Source of the DNA: Dermatophagoides farinae
Lineage: Eukaryota > Arthropoda > Arachnida > Sarcoptiformes > Pyroglyphidae
DNA: 64,000 nucleotides
NCBI RefSeq assembly: GCF_024713945.1
Contig: NC_134677.1
Location: forward strand, 1,987,001-2,051,000
Direction: 5' to 3'
The position numbers and the translations under genes are program-made. Below the pieces are notes generated by a model. It saw only the letters and a list, made by a program, of their open reading frames with translations. It did no database searches and was not told where the DNA came from. Of this stretch, positions 35,001 to 44,595 are shown in pieces (position 1 is the first letter of the stretch; every line of letters begins with the position of its first letter).

Positions 35001-35904
35001 TCTGTATAAGAACACACATACAATTAAATCACAAATCATTGTTTGTTTTTGAAAAAAAATATTACCTCCGAATATAATACCACCATTTGTTGTAATACTA
35101 CTACGACTACGAACTGAGAAAAAAAAGCAAACACAATCGATTCGGCTAAATTGAAACAATCAGAAAAAAAAATCAAACGTAATTTATAAAACAACAAAAA
35201 ACAACATAAAAAGATTTCTGAATTCAACCACACATGATAATGATGATGATGATGAATGTTGAACAGACATAAAAACATTCAATCCAAACATTGACTCAAA
35301 CACGTGTCACTCGATAGTTATTTAGGCATCTCGGTGATAATGAAATTTTTTTTTTCATTATATTAATGTAATGAAAAAAAATATGATTAGAATTTGAATT
35401 GTAACATGAGTATACTTGATCTGCTGCTGCTGTTGTTGTTGTGATTCCATAATCTTATCATCATCATCGTCATATAATAACAAACAAATCATCAAGAAAA
35501 AGCCAAAACTTATAATAAAAAAAAAATATTGACAAATTTAATTTACCAGAAAAAAGAAAACAACACGACAACAATAATAATAATATAAGAGAAAATCATA
35601 CCAAAAAAAAAAACAATCAAATCAACTTTTTTTCAAATTGTGTTTTTGTGTCACATGTTTCTACTATTATTATTTTTTTTTTTTTTTTTTTGACCATAAT
35701 CATTCCAGCCCTTAATTGTGTACCCTATATTGTGTGATATATTTTGTTTCATTCGCATATTTGTTACGAATTTTGGCTATTATATTATCAAGGACAACAA
35801 TCGATTGGAAAATTGAAACGGTCGAAAATATACAACAATAATAATATATTTTGAACTCCATATAAATCGCGGCGGATAAAATTACGATTGTCGCTACGAA
35901 CGAG

Positions 35905-38191
35905 ATGAGCTCGATATTTGAAGAAGTTTACCTTTATGATTATGATGAAGAGAAATTAACTTTCTATAAACGTTATCAGAAGCCATTCAATATAGAAGTA
36001 ATCGATGAATCCGATAAGCTATTGATCCGTTCACGGACGAAAAACAATAATGATAATGTAAGTTTGATTATAATTTAATTCCATCGAATGTTTTCATATT
36101 TTTTTTATGTTTAATAGTATAATAATAATACATCATTGAACAACAACATCAATAATAATAATAATAATAATTCAACGACATCGATACAATTTCAAGCCGA
36201 AATATATAAAGATACACCATGTTCAGAATTTAGTAAAAATGGCTTCGTCATTACTGACGAGAATGGAAAATCTGTTCATCTATTGTTTGGAAAGAAATAC
36301 ATATACGATAATGAAAAGGCCAATTATAAGGAAACGGATTTTTGCCGTTTCACCAAATTAGTCAACGATTTTAAATTAGGCCGTAAAGAATCGGTGTTTA
36401 CGTTACGTACGGATGAAGCATCAGCAACACAGTATTTTCAATTCTATGGCTATCTATCACAACAACAAAACATGATGCAAGATTATATTCGAACATCCAC
36501 CTATCAAAGAGCCATTTTATCAAATTTGGAAGATTTTCAGAATAAAATCATTTTGGATGTTGGTGCTGGTTCTGGCATACTTTCGTTTTTTGCCGTACAA
36601 GCTGGAGCAAGAAAAGTATATGCCGTTGAGGCTAGTTCGATGGCCAAACATGCTGAACAATTGGTAGCTTCAAATAAATTAGCCGATAGGATTATTGTCA
36701 TACCTGGAAAAATAGAAGAAATTTCTTTACCCGAACAAGTGGATGTAATCATTTCCGAACCTATGGGCTATATGTTATTCAATGAACGTATGTTAGAAAC
36801 ATATCTACATGCAAAAAAATGGCTCAAACCTGGTGGCAATATGTTTCCAACAAGAGGCGATTTACATGTTGCACCATTTAGTGATGCTCAACTCTATACT
36901 GAACAAGTAAGAAAACTTTATCATTTCTAATATCATTGTTAATTTAAATATAATTTTAATTCAAATTAGTTGACGAAAGCTAATTTCTGGTTTCAACAAA
37001 ATTTTCATGGCGTTGATCTCACCGCATTAAGAAATGCAGCATTGAAAGAATATTTCTATCAACCAGTAGTAGATACATTCGATATACGAATTTGTGTAGC
37101 TAAATCGAATAAATATAGTGTAGATTTTCTAAAAGCTCATGAAAAAGATTTACATGTGATCGATATACCACTCAAATTTCATATCAATCAAACTGATGAA
37201 ATACATGGCTTAGCATTTTGGTTCGATGTAGCATTCTTTGGCTCACAACAAGCTGTTTGGCTTTCAACTGCTCCCACACAACCATTGACACATTGGTATC
37301 AAGTATGTTTTTTTTACAAATTAATAATCTTTTTATTCATATGTCTAATGATTTTTTTGTTTATTTATCATAATAATGAATTAGGTTCGATGTCTTATTG
37401 ATAAACCATTATTCGTACAACGAGGCTATACTGTTAGTGGTAGAGTGTTATTAGTCTCGAATCGTCGACAAAGTTATAATGTACAGATAGAATTACAAGT
37501 AGATGAGATACCTGGATCACATTCTTCCAATTCGTTGGATTTGAAAAATCCTTATTTTCGTTACACTGGGCAACCAGTACAACAACCGCCTGGATGTAAT
37601 CAAACATCACCAAGTGAAGATTATTGGCAGCAGATTGATGCCGCTCAACAACAACATATGAATGGCGGTAATCTGATCAATGGTGTCTGTTCACAACCAA
37701 CAAACCAAATGAATACTAATGGTGGATTAGCACATTCGTTGCAACCACAACACCAACAACAACAGACTGGAATGGGACATCCGGTTCTTATACAACAACA
37801 GACATCACCATTAGCCGATCAAATTCAAAATCAATTTGTATCGAATCAAACTAATCATCATAATAATTCATCACGTATGTTTGGTGGTTCGTCCGGAATT
37901 GCAATGACACATTCGAATGCAGCATTTTCGTATGGACTTCCTTCACATCCAAATTCAATGCCTACAAATCAATCTGCCCAACAGCAGCAACAACAACAAC
38001 AGCCACAACAGCAAACTCCATCAATGATGACATCAATGTTTAATTCAAGTGGTGGTGGTAGTATTAATGCGAATTCTGGACAAGTTGCTGGTATTAACAA
38101 TATGAATTTTCCAGTCAATCAAAGCCTTATGATTGGAGATTATGCAGCTGCTGTTTCAGGACAAACTATACCTCCTTATAAGCCAATCTGA
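35905..38191 (+). CDS. CARM1: Histone-arginine methyltransferase CARM1 / PRMT4
   Basis: A nuclear type I arginine methyltransferase that makes asymmetric dimethylarginine on histone H3 and coactivators, using S-adenosylmethionine. Exons are 35905-36057, 36118-36906, 36970-37302 and 37385-38191, all phase 0 (693 aa). The frame upstream of the ATG soon meets a stop. Seen motifs are [19 protein letters not shown], the SAM-binding VLDVG-type loop ([15 protein letters not shown], about 197-211), the double-E loop [11 protein letters not shown] (about 264-274) and the THW loop (THWYQ, about 421-425). Next comes the CARM1-specific [11 protein letters not shown]. The N-terminal part resembles the CARM1 PH-like domain but carries an Asn run after exon 1. 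The C-terminal tail of about 200 residues is Gln/Asn/Ser-rich with a polyGln stretch, consistent with a coactivator tail. Confidence 0.96.
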
Positions 38192-39500
38192 AAAAAAATC
38201 CGTAAATCAGCCTTCCATGGATACAGAATAATTTTATTCTTTATCCTATTTTTCTGAATCTCAATATCTCAAATCAACTCACAGAATTCATGACCCATCT
38301 ATACTTATTAATTTTTTTTTGTTCATCATTAATCAATCATTTGTAAGGTTACCAAACAAAATGTACGAATCTGCAACCGAATGTATAAGGAGGCAGAATG
38401 AATGATGTATGCTTCCAGATTAATACACAATAATCACACACACACACGAAATGGCCAAAAATGTATAACTCTCTCTCACACACACACACAAACACATACA
38501 ATTGATAGATAATGAACGATTCATCTGTGCTAATTATTATACTTAGATTCGATTTTATTTTATTATTTTTCTCCATATTTTTTCATCTTAATTGTGTGTG
38601 TATTTTTTTTCTTTATCACTTGCATGTATAGCTTGTGTGTGTGTGTGTGTGATGTTTCAATTTATTCAATTTAGAGGAGAAAAAGAATATTTATACTCAT
38701 GAAATTGATATTACATTGCAGGCTATATTTGCAGATTTACTGAAAAAAATTACAAACACATAGAAACACTGATACCCGATTCCACTTCCATAAAACTTGA
38801 TTCTTTTTTAATGATTGTGTATGAGGATCACTTTTTGAAAAATTTCAATTGTTTCATTCTTTAACCAAAAATTAATCATCTTTTTGCATTCGATACATTT
38901 TTTTTCTTTGTTCATACATCTGGTATTTGTGTGTAGTAGGTGTGTTGAAAAACCTCAGTGAATACTCAATATATAGCCAGCATTTTATGCATACACCACA
39001 CCCACAACACACAGGGATGTAGGGTCACAATTTAACCACATTGAACTTGTTACTATCTATTTCTTTCTTTTGATGGACAACAAAATTATATTAATTAATT
39101 AATTGATTGATTAATTGATTTTTTTGTAAAAAAACAACAACAACAATGAAATCGATCATTTTCATTATTAATTATTATGGACTTTTTAATCAAAAAAAAA
39201 AAAAAAAAAACAAAACCAGGACATTTTGTAATTTGTAATCTTTCATTTTTTTTCGGTTGTGTCGATAAACAGAATTTTTTGCTTCGTCGTTGTTTCAATT
39301 CGTGTAATTTAATTTGAAATTATGATTACATACACATTTATACATTGATCATCGTAATTTATAAGTGATAAGCAATAAAATAAGAATACGTTTCTGAAAA
39401 AATATTAGTATTAACAAATTTTGATTATATGAAAAAAATTAACGTTGAGACTAAAGTGAAAAAAAAATTTGGTGAATGATCATTTTGATGATCTTTCATT
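38192..39500. other. Convergent spacer between CARM1 and COA8
   Basis: This region receives the 3' ends of CARM1 (+) and COA8 (-). It holds CA runs near 38435-38493, a TG run near 38635-38651 and an A run near 39194-39210. No gene was recognised. Confidence 0.6.
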
Positions 39501-40200
39501 TCATTTCATTTGATGTTTATTTCTACCGAAACGGCGACCTAATCGTATGATTGATACAATGAATGAATGCCATAATAGATTCAAATTGTTTCGATACCAT
39601 TGACTGTAATGTTAGAAAAATTTGATCAATAAGAAAACTGATTTAAAAAATAATATATACTTACGAATTATAACCAATATATCGTTGATGATTATCATCA
39701 AGAAATTTTTTATAAAATTGTGCCAATTCTTCATGTGTTTGTGTAGAATTGTAATCAATTTCTGAATGACGATTTTTTAATTCATTTTCAATATAATTCT
39801 TCTTTTTCTATGGGAGAAAAAAAAATCCAATTAAAATGTTTGTGATAATCAATCGATCGAATAAATAAACTACCTGATTGAATTCGGTATTAATTTTTGA
39901 CCAATATTCATGATTAAAATTTTGTATCTGTATTCTACGTTCACGTAATCGTTTTTCATATTCAGTTTCATTTTCATTTATAGCATAGTTGAATAATCTT
40001 AACTTTGATATTGGATGTGGTATTGCCGAAACTTTGTCGCTATGTTTAAATGTTTTGGATCCATTTGATGATGTTTGATGAACCGTTCGATTAGTTTCAT
40101 TCGTAATTGATCGAATAATTTTAACCATTACATTATAATGTATCCATGGATGATTCCTATTCGCTGGAATAATGTTGTTAATCCGTAATGTTTTGATCAT
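39501..40200 (-). CDS. COA8: Cytochrome c oxidase assembly factor 8
   Basis: COA8 (also called APOPT1) is a mitochondrial protein needed for complex IV stability. Three minus-strand exons, 39874-40200, 39665-39807 and 39501-39603, agree in phase (190 aa). Diagnostic sequence includes PHPISKLRLFNY, NETEYEKRLRERR, WNHxFW-like NFNHEYWSKINTEFNQ, THEELAQFYKKFLDDN and the C-terminal YNSQWYRNNL. The Arg/Lys/Asn-rich, acid-poor N-terminus fits a mitochondrial presequence. The gene starts about 200 bp from a CACGTG element and may share a bidirectional promoter with a plus-strand transcript. Confidence 0.92.
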
Positions 40201-42043
40201 GATGATGATTTTGAAATTCTATAGACAATGATAAACACATGATTCTTTTCATTTGTGAAAAATTTTAAACAATAGATGGCAATAAGATCGCCAGTAAATT
40301 TTCTCAAGCATGTTTTTCGAGAACAAACTTCCCATTTCTGGTTTATTCTCAAACCGTGTGCAAAGCAACAGAACATTCGACCACGTGCTCTTGATGAGTC
40401 TAGTCGATATTGTTGAAGGTGAATATTTAATTTTTCTAAAACTTTGAATTTTTTTTCTAGAAAAATAATGATGAATCCAGATGACGAGTCTTATTTCTAT
40501 TGAATCAATGACATTCTAATCAATAGAAAATGGATGATTCTTTGGCGACTGATTCCTAATTTTTATTACTTGAAAAATTCGATTTTTTTCGGGCAATTTT
40601 TAATTTCAATTTTTTTTTTCTTTGTAAAGGAATCGAAAATGATTGAAAATTGATGAATTTTGTTCGAGGTTCCATGATAATTGGTATGTATATGAATAAA
40701 ATTGATTTAGTTTTATGAAAATAGAGAATTTTTTTTTCGAGAAAAAAAAAGAATCGTGATGACGATATACCAACTGAAGATGATTAATGTAATCATAAAT
40801 ATTGATGGTAGTTCTAATAGAACGAGGCATTTGTCTGAATTTTTTTTTTTCATTTTCTAGATTTTTCTCGAATTGTTTAGTTTTTTTTCATGTACTAATT
40901 TTACATTTTTTTTGAAATTTAGGTACCAAATAAAGTAAATTCTTTACATCAAAATGGACAAATGAAGGTAATTTTTATATCTCATAAAAATAATGATCAA
41001 AACAGTGTTTTCAATGATGATATCCAAAAACATGGTTTCGCATTAAAAAAATATATAAAATGTTAATCCGAACCAATTTTGACGATATTCTTGGCTGTCT
41101 GATCATTTTTTATTCTATTTTTTTCGTCTTTTATTTATTCTCTTTTGTAATCTTGTTTTTTTTTGTTATCTTTAGAGTATCGAATTTTCTGGTTGATTGG
41201 AAAATAAATGATTTAAATCATTGAACCATTGGATCGGTATGTTGAAGAAATTTTAATTTACGAGATATTACAATTCTTTTAAGGATGAGATTATAAGACT
41301 AGAGTCTCAGATTTCAAGAAATGAATGACAATTTGTCTTTACTGATTTCTATAATAATTAATGTGAATATTTGGAAATTTCATCGATTCTAACCAAATTG
41401 TATTTTTCATACAGGTGTCACCGTATTCGCTGGAAAATGGATTTGGTTGTATCATGATTCGTAGTAGAAGGTGTGTTTAAATTATTAAAACTAAAAATTC
41501 AATCAAAATATGATGAGTGGAACTTGGTTCCCAAAAAAATATGACAAGCATATGTCTGACCATCCATTATTGATGATTTTTTTTCACTGAATTTTGATCT
41601 GGATTTATTATAAATTTCCATCACATTTGATCATTATTTCTAATTCGTTTTATTATTTTTTTTTTTTTTAATTATTCAGGTCCTGGCGGTAAGTGTGTTT
41701 GGTTTTTGACAATTGAATGAAAAAAAAATATTTGAACCTAAAGGATGAAAAAGAATACGATAATTCGATTACATTCTGACACCTCTTGTCGTAATCAATT
41801 ATTTGCCGAGATAAACATTTCTGATTTTATCTTTCTATCTAAATAATTCGTTTAATAGAACCAGCAAATTCTAATTTTTTTCTTATCCATTTTTTTATGT
41901 AGATCCTTTCTTGATTGTAATGTTTTGAATAATAAATGAATTCTGATTGAAATTGAATTTTTTTTCACTGACTATTTTATTCTAAATGTTATTCTAGCAT
42001 TTCAAAAGTCAATATATTCCTAGGACAAATATAAGAGAATAAT
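40201..42043. other. Region with possible uncharacterised spliced transcript
   Basis: This lies between COA8 (-) and the first small HSP gene (+). A series of exon-like segments on the plus strand is flanked by good splice sites: 40394-40418, 40923-40967, 41415-41470, a 9-nt segment 41690-41698, and 41903 onward with AATAAA at 41931-41936. The last four join into one open frame ending in TGA at 41939. The ATG at 40394 does not lead into that frame. It may be a non-coding RNA, or a small gene with an unseen start. Confidence 0.3.
40382..40387. promoter_or_regulatory. CACGTG E-box in likely bidirectional promoter
   Basis: A palindromic CACGTG lies about 180 bp upstream of the COA8 start codon and just before the first exon-like segment on the plus strand. 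bHLH-zip factors bind this element. Its function here is inferred from position only. Confidence 0.35.
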
Positions 42044-42091
42044 TTCTCGAAAATTCCAGTAATGGATAGAAAAATACCGTTTTTTCTGGAA
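42044..42091 (+). promoter_or_regulatory. Heat-shock elements of first small HSP gene
   Basis: A three-unit element TTCTCGAAAATTC (42044-42056) has perfect alternating TTC/GAA triplets spaced by two bases. A two-unit TTCTGGAA follows at 42084-42091. This matches the HSF1 trimer-binding consensus. It sits about 95-140 bp upstream of the TATA box, so heat induction of the following gene is expected. Confidence 0.85.
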
Positions 42092-42185
42092 TCGTTGTAG
42101 TGTGGAAAATACCACTACTGCGTATTTTAATCCATATCAATTTTGTTTACCACTACGACAATCATGTTTGACAGTCGACTGACAG

Positions 42186-42193
42186 TATAAAAA
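42186..42193 (+). promoter_or_regulatory. TATA box of first small HSP gene
   Basis: TATAAAAA lies about 170 bp before the ATG at 42361. It is flanked by a 9-base inverted repeat, GTTTGACAG at 42166-42174 and CTGTCAAAC at 42209-42217. Confidence 0.8.
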
Positions 42194-42360
42194 GACGGTC
42201 AATTCGAACTGTCAAACCATCGAATTTTGAAACGAAAACAATTTCAAAACACGACTTTCAAAGCCATTTCCTAACTGCGATTTTTTTCCAAAGCGAATAA
42301 TAATTTCGATAACTTGATATTTCGATAGTTTTTTCATCAACGAGAAGAAGAAAGAAGAAA

Positions 42361-42837
42361 ATGTTGGCTCTTCCACGACAAATTTCCCGAATGTTGAACG
42401 ATGTTATGGATGATGACATCTTCTATTGGCCAATCTCTACATTACAGAACCGTAATTGGTTGTCAACATTGAACAGCGATATTCATATGCCGACCTGCCA
42501 GGATGGTAAATTCGCAATGAATTTTGATGTTCGAAACTTTGATCCAAACAGTGTACAGGTGAAATTGGATGGCAACAATCTTCAAGTTCAAGCCAAACAA
42601 GAAAAGAAAGCTGATGGCCACTATGAATATCGTGAATTTGTACGACATGTTACTGTACCGCAGAATGTTCAATCCGATCAATTGAAATGCAAAATGGACA
42701 AAGATGGTGTATTACGATTTGAAGCTCCATTGAAACAGATTAAAAATGAAGAACCTAAAGAACGTGTTATACCGATTGAAATGGTGAACAAAAACAAACC
42801 AGCTGTTGAACAACAGAAAGAATCAATTAAAAAATGA
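42361..42837 (+). CDS. Small heat-shock protein (alpha-crystallin/Hsp20 family), copy 1
   Basis: An ATP-independent chaperone that holds unfolding proteins in the cytosol. It is a single exon of 158 aa. The alpha-crystallin domain covers about residues 50-145: GKFAMNFDVRNFDPNSVQVK, then LDGNNLQVQAKQEKKADGHY, EYREFVRHVTVPQNV, and the DGVLRFEAPL strand. A C-terminal IPIEM matches the I-x-I/V motif that docks between dimers. Lack of introns is usual for heat-inducible genes, because splicing stops during heat shock. Heat-shock elements and a TATA box lie directly upstream. A paralogue with the same orientation follows 1.1 kb downstream. Confidence 0.95.
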   Translation: MLALPRQISRMLNDVMDDDIFYWPISTLQNRNWLSTLNSDIHMPTCQDGKFAMNFDVRNFDPNSVQVKLDGNNLQVQAKQEKKADGHYEYREFVRHVTVPQNVQSDQLKCKMDKDGVLRFEAPLKQIKNEEPKERVIPIEMVNKNKPAVEQQKESIKK

Positions 42838-43578
42838 ACATTCTCAACTTTAATTTCATTTATTACAATTTTGATAATCAAACAAGCTCTTGTAATCTTT
42901 ATTAATTGTATTCTGGATAAAAAAAAGATCTTTTAATATCTTTGTGATTTTTACAGTCAATAAAATATCTTTTTTCAAAAACCCCAACAAAAAAAAAATC
43001 TTTATTTTTCTGTATTTGGTTTCTAATTTTAGGCTGTGTGTATTTACAAACAAACAAAACAGCCAAACAGCCAAAAAAAAAATATCGCCAAGTTCGATTA
43101 TCTGTAGGTGTCGAATATTATTGTTACACCAAAAAATTTATCGTCATTTTGAAAGACGAACAAAAAAATTGTTTTTCTCATTTTTTTTTCTACACATCCA
43201 TCATTCGGTTTCAATGGGTCGATTTTTGTTTTTCTATTTCTGTGTTCAATCGATAATGATAGACAGATGGAGAAAACAAACAAACAAACAAAAATTACCC
43301 TCCTACACAGAAAAAAAGTACAACATCATTTTTGTGAATGTGAATTCATTTGCAGAATTTTTTTTCTTTGGACTGTTATTCTCGTTTTTTTTTACCAAAA
43401 AAAGAGATTTTTTGCCCTAAAAAAATGTTTGGTGTTTTTTTCTGGTTTTATGGATGGATATTTGTTGTTGTTTACTGCATTTGAATTGGGCATTTATTTG
43501 TCACTTTTTCTCTATTTTTGGTATCCATTGCTATAGGGAGGTTTGTTTTTTTTTAGGATAAAACAGTTAATGGAAAAA
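42838..43578. other. Spacer between the two small HSP genes
   Basis: This holds the 3' UTR of copy 1, with AATAAA at 42959-42964, then A/T-rich spacer with short overlapping frames lacking any domain. It leads into the heat-shock elements of copy 2. Confidence 0.6.
42959..42964 (+). terminator. Polyadenylation signal of small HSP copy 1
   Basis: AATAAA lies about 120 bases after the stop codon at 42837. Confidence 0.6.
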
Positions 43579-43648
43579 TTCCAGAAAATTCGCGAATCCA
43601 TTGGAAATATGTAATGAAATGAATAGAAAATTCGAGATGATTCGCGAT
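43579..43648 (+). promoter_or_regulatory. Heat-shock element array of second small HSP gene
   Basis: TTCCAGAAAATTCGCGAA (43579-43596) gives four perfect alternating TTC/GAA units. A second cluster at 43626-43648 has six units, two of them imperfect (GAAaaTTCgaGAtgaTTCgcGAt). This is a stronger array than at copy 1 and predicts strong HSF binding. Confidence 0.88.
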
Positions 43649-43756
43649 TTGTATAGCAAAATATGTCCGAAAGGTATGGAAAATACTTGATTTTCTAATA
43701 GAACATGCGCAGTTTAATGTCAATAATTTTAGCATACACACACACATCTCTGTTTG

Positions 43757-43764
43757 TATATAAA
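43757..43764 (+). promoter_or_regulatory. TATA box of second small HSP gene
   Basis: TATATAAA lies about 138 bases before the ATG at 43902, downstream of the heat-shock element array. Confidence 0.75.
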
Positions 43765-43901
43765 TACGATCAATTTTTGTTTGAAAATCATCATTCACAG
43801 AAAAAAAAGTATCAACCACGATTTAAAACGCATTAATCACTGCTACGATTTTTTTTCTATTCATCGTTATTTGAACTGCCTGATTAATTCAAGACTCGAA
43901 A

Positions 43902-44360
43902 ATGTTGTCAATTCCACGAAACTGTTTCTGGGACGATGAAGACATTCTTTCGCTACATCCGTATACTCATCGTTCCTGTCCTCGAACATACATGATGCCG
44001 GCATTGGATCGTTTTCTTACTTTGGATGAAATGGTTTCCGAACCATCGACAATGATCAAAAATAATAAATTTCAAGCTGATTTGGATCTCCGTAATTTTG
44101 ATCCCAATGGTATTCACGTGAAATTAGATGGTAACATTTTGCAAGTGGATGCCAAACAAGAAAAAAAAGGTGATGGTCATTATGAATTCCGTGAATTTGT
44201 ACGTAAGATTACTATTCCCGAAGAAGTGGCCGAAGATCAATTGAAATGTAAACTTGACAAGAATGGACGTCTTCGTATCGAAGGACCATTGAAAAAACAG
44301 CTGGAAATCGAAGAAAAAGGACGTAACATCCCGATCGAGATGGTTAACCAGAAGAAATGA
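43902..44360 (+). CDS. Small heat-shock protein (alpha-crystallin/Hsp20 family), copy 2
   Basis: A single-exon gene of 152 aa, clearly paralogous to the copy 1.1 kb upstream. Shared blocks include the FDPN motif, VKLDGN, KQEKK, DGHYE and REFVR, then EDQLKCKLDKNGRLRIEGPL and the C-terminal IPIEMVNQKK. The alpha-crystallin domain is about residues 58-145 and the I-x-I motif (IPIEM) is kept. The N-terminal arms differ between copies: this one has WDDEDILSLHPYTHRSCPRT, so client range or oligomer size may differ. It has its own heat-shock elements, TATA box and AATAAA at 44474-44479. Confidence 0.95.
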   Translation: MLSIPRNCFWDDEDILSLHPYTHRSCPRTYMMPALDRFLTLDEMVSEPSTMIKNNKFQADLDLRNFDPNGIHVKLDGNILQVDAKQEKKGDGHYEFREFVRKITIPEEVAEDQLKCKLDKNGRLRIEGPLKKQLEIEEKGRNIPIEMVNQKK

Positions 44361-44473
44361 ATTTGATTACTTTGATTACTTTCAAACATTTTTTTTTATA
44401 TATCTAACATTTGTATCTCATTTCTATTCTTCAGTATAACACATTGATTGATTTTGATCATTCATTTCGTTTG

Positions 44474-44479
44474 AATAAA
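44474..44479 (+). terminator. Polyadenylation signal of small HSP copy 2
   Basis: AATAAA lies about 114 bases after the stop codon at 44360. It is close to the end of the convergent TopBP1 gene, so the two 3' UTRs may overlap. Confidence 0.6.
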
Positions 44480-44595
44480 AAATTTGTTTTATTTAATATT
44501 TTTTTTCATTGAATTTTATTTTTAATTTAATCTGAAACAAACAAAAAAAATGTGAAAATGATGGAAATTGAAATGAATCTGAAAATGAAAAATTT

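Larger units (their letters stand above)
30068..35904. other. Spacer between PP1 beta and CARM1
   Basis: A 5.8-kb region that begins with the PP1 beta 3' UTR. It has the densest simple repeats in the window, including compound CA/CT tracts (30631-30680), an AG run (31116-31142), a T run near 33600-33617 and many CA/TG runs. One exon-like frame (31978-32072) is listed separately. The CARM1 promoter should lie at the right end. No clear core promoter motif was seen. Confidence 0.55.
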
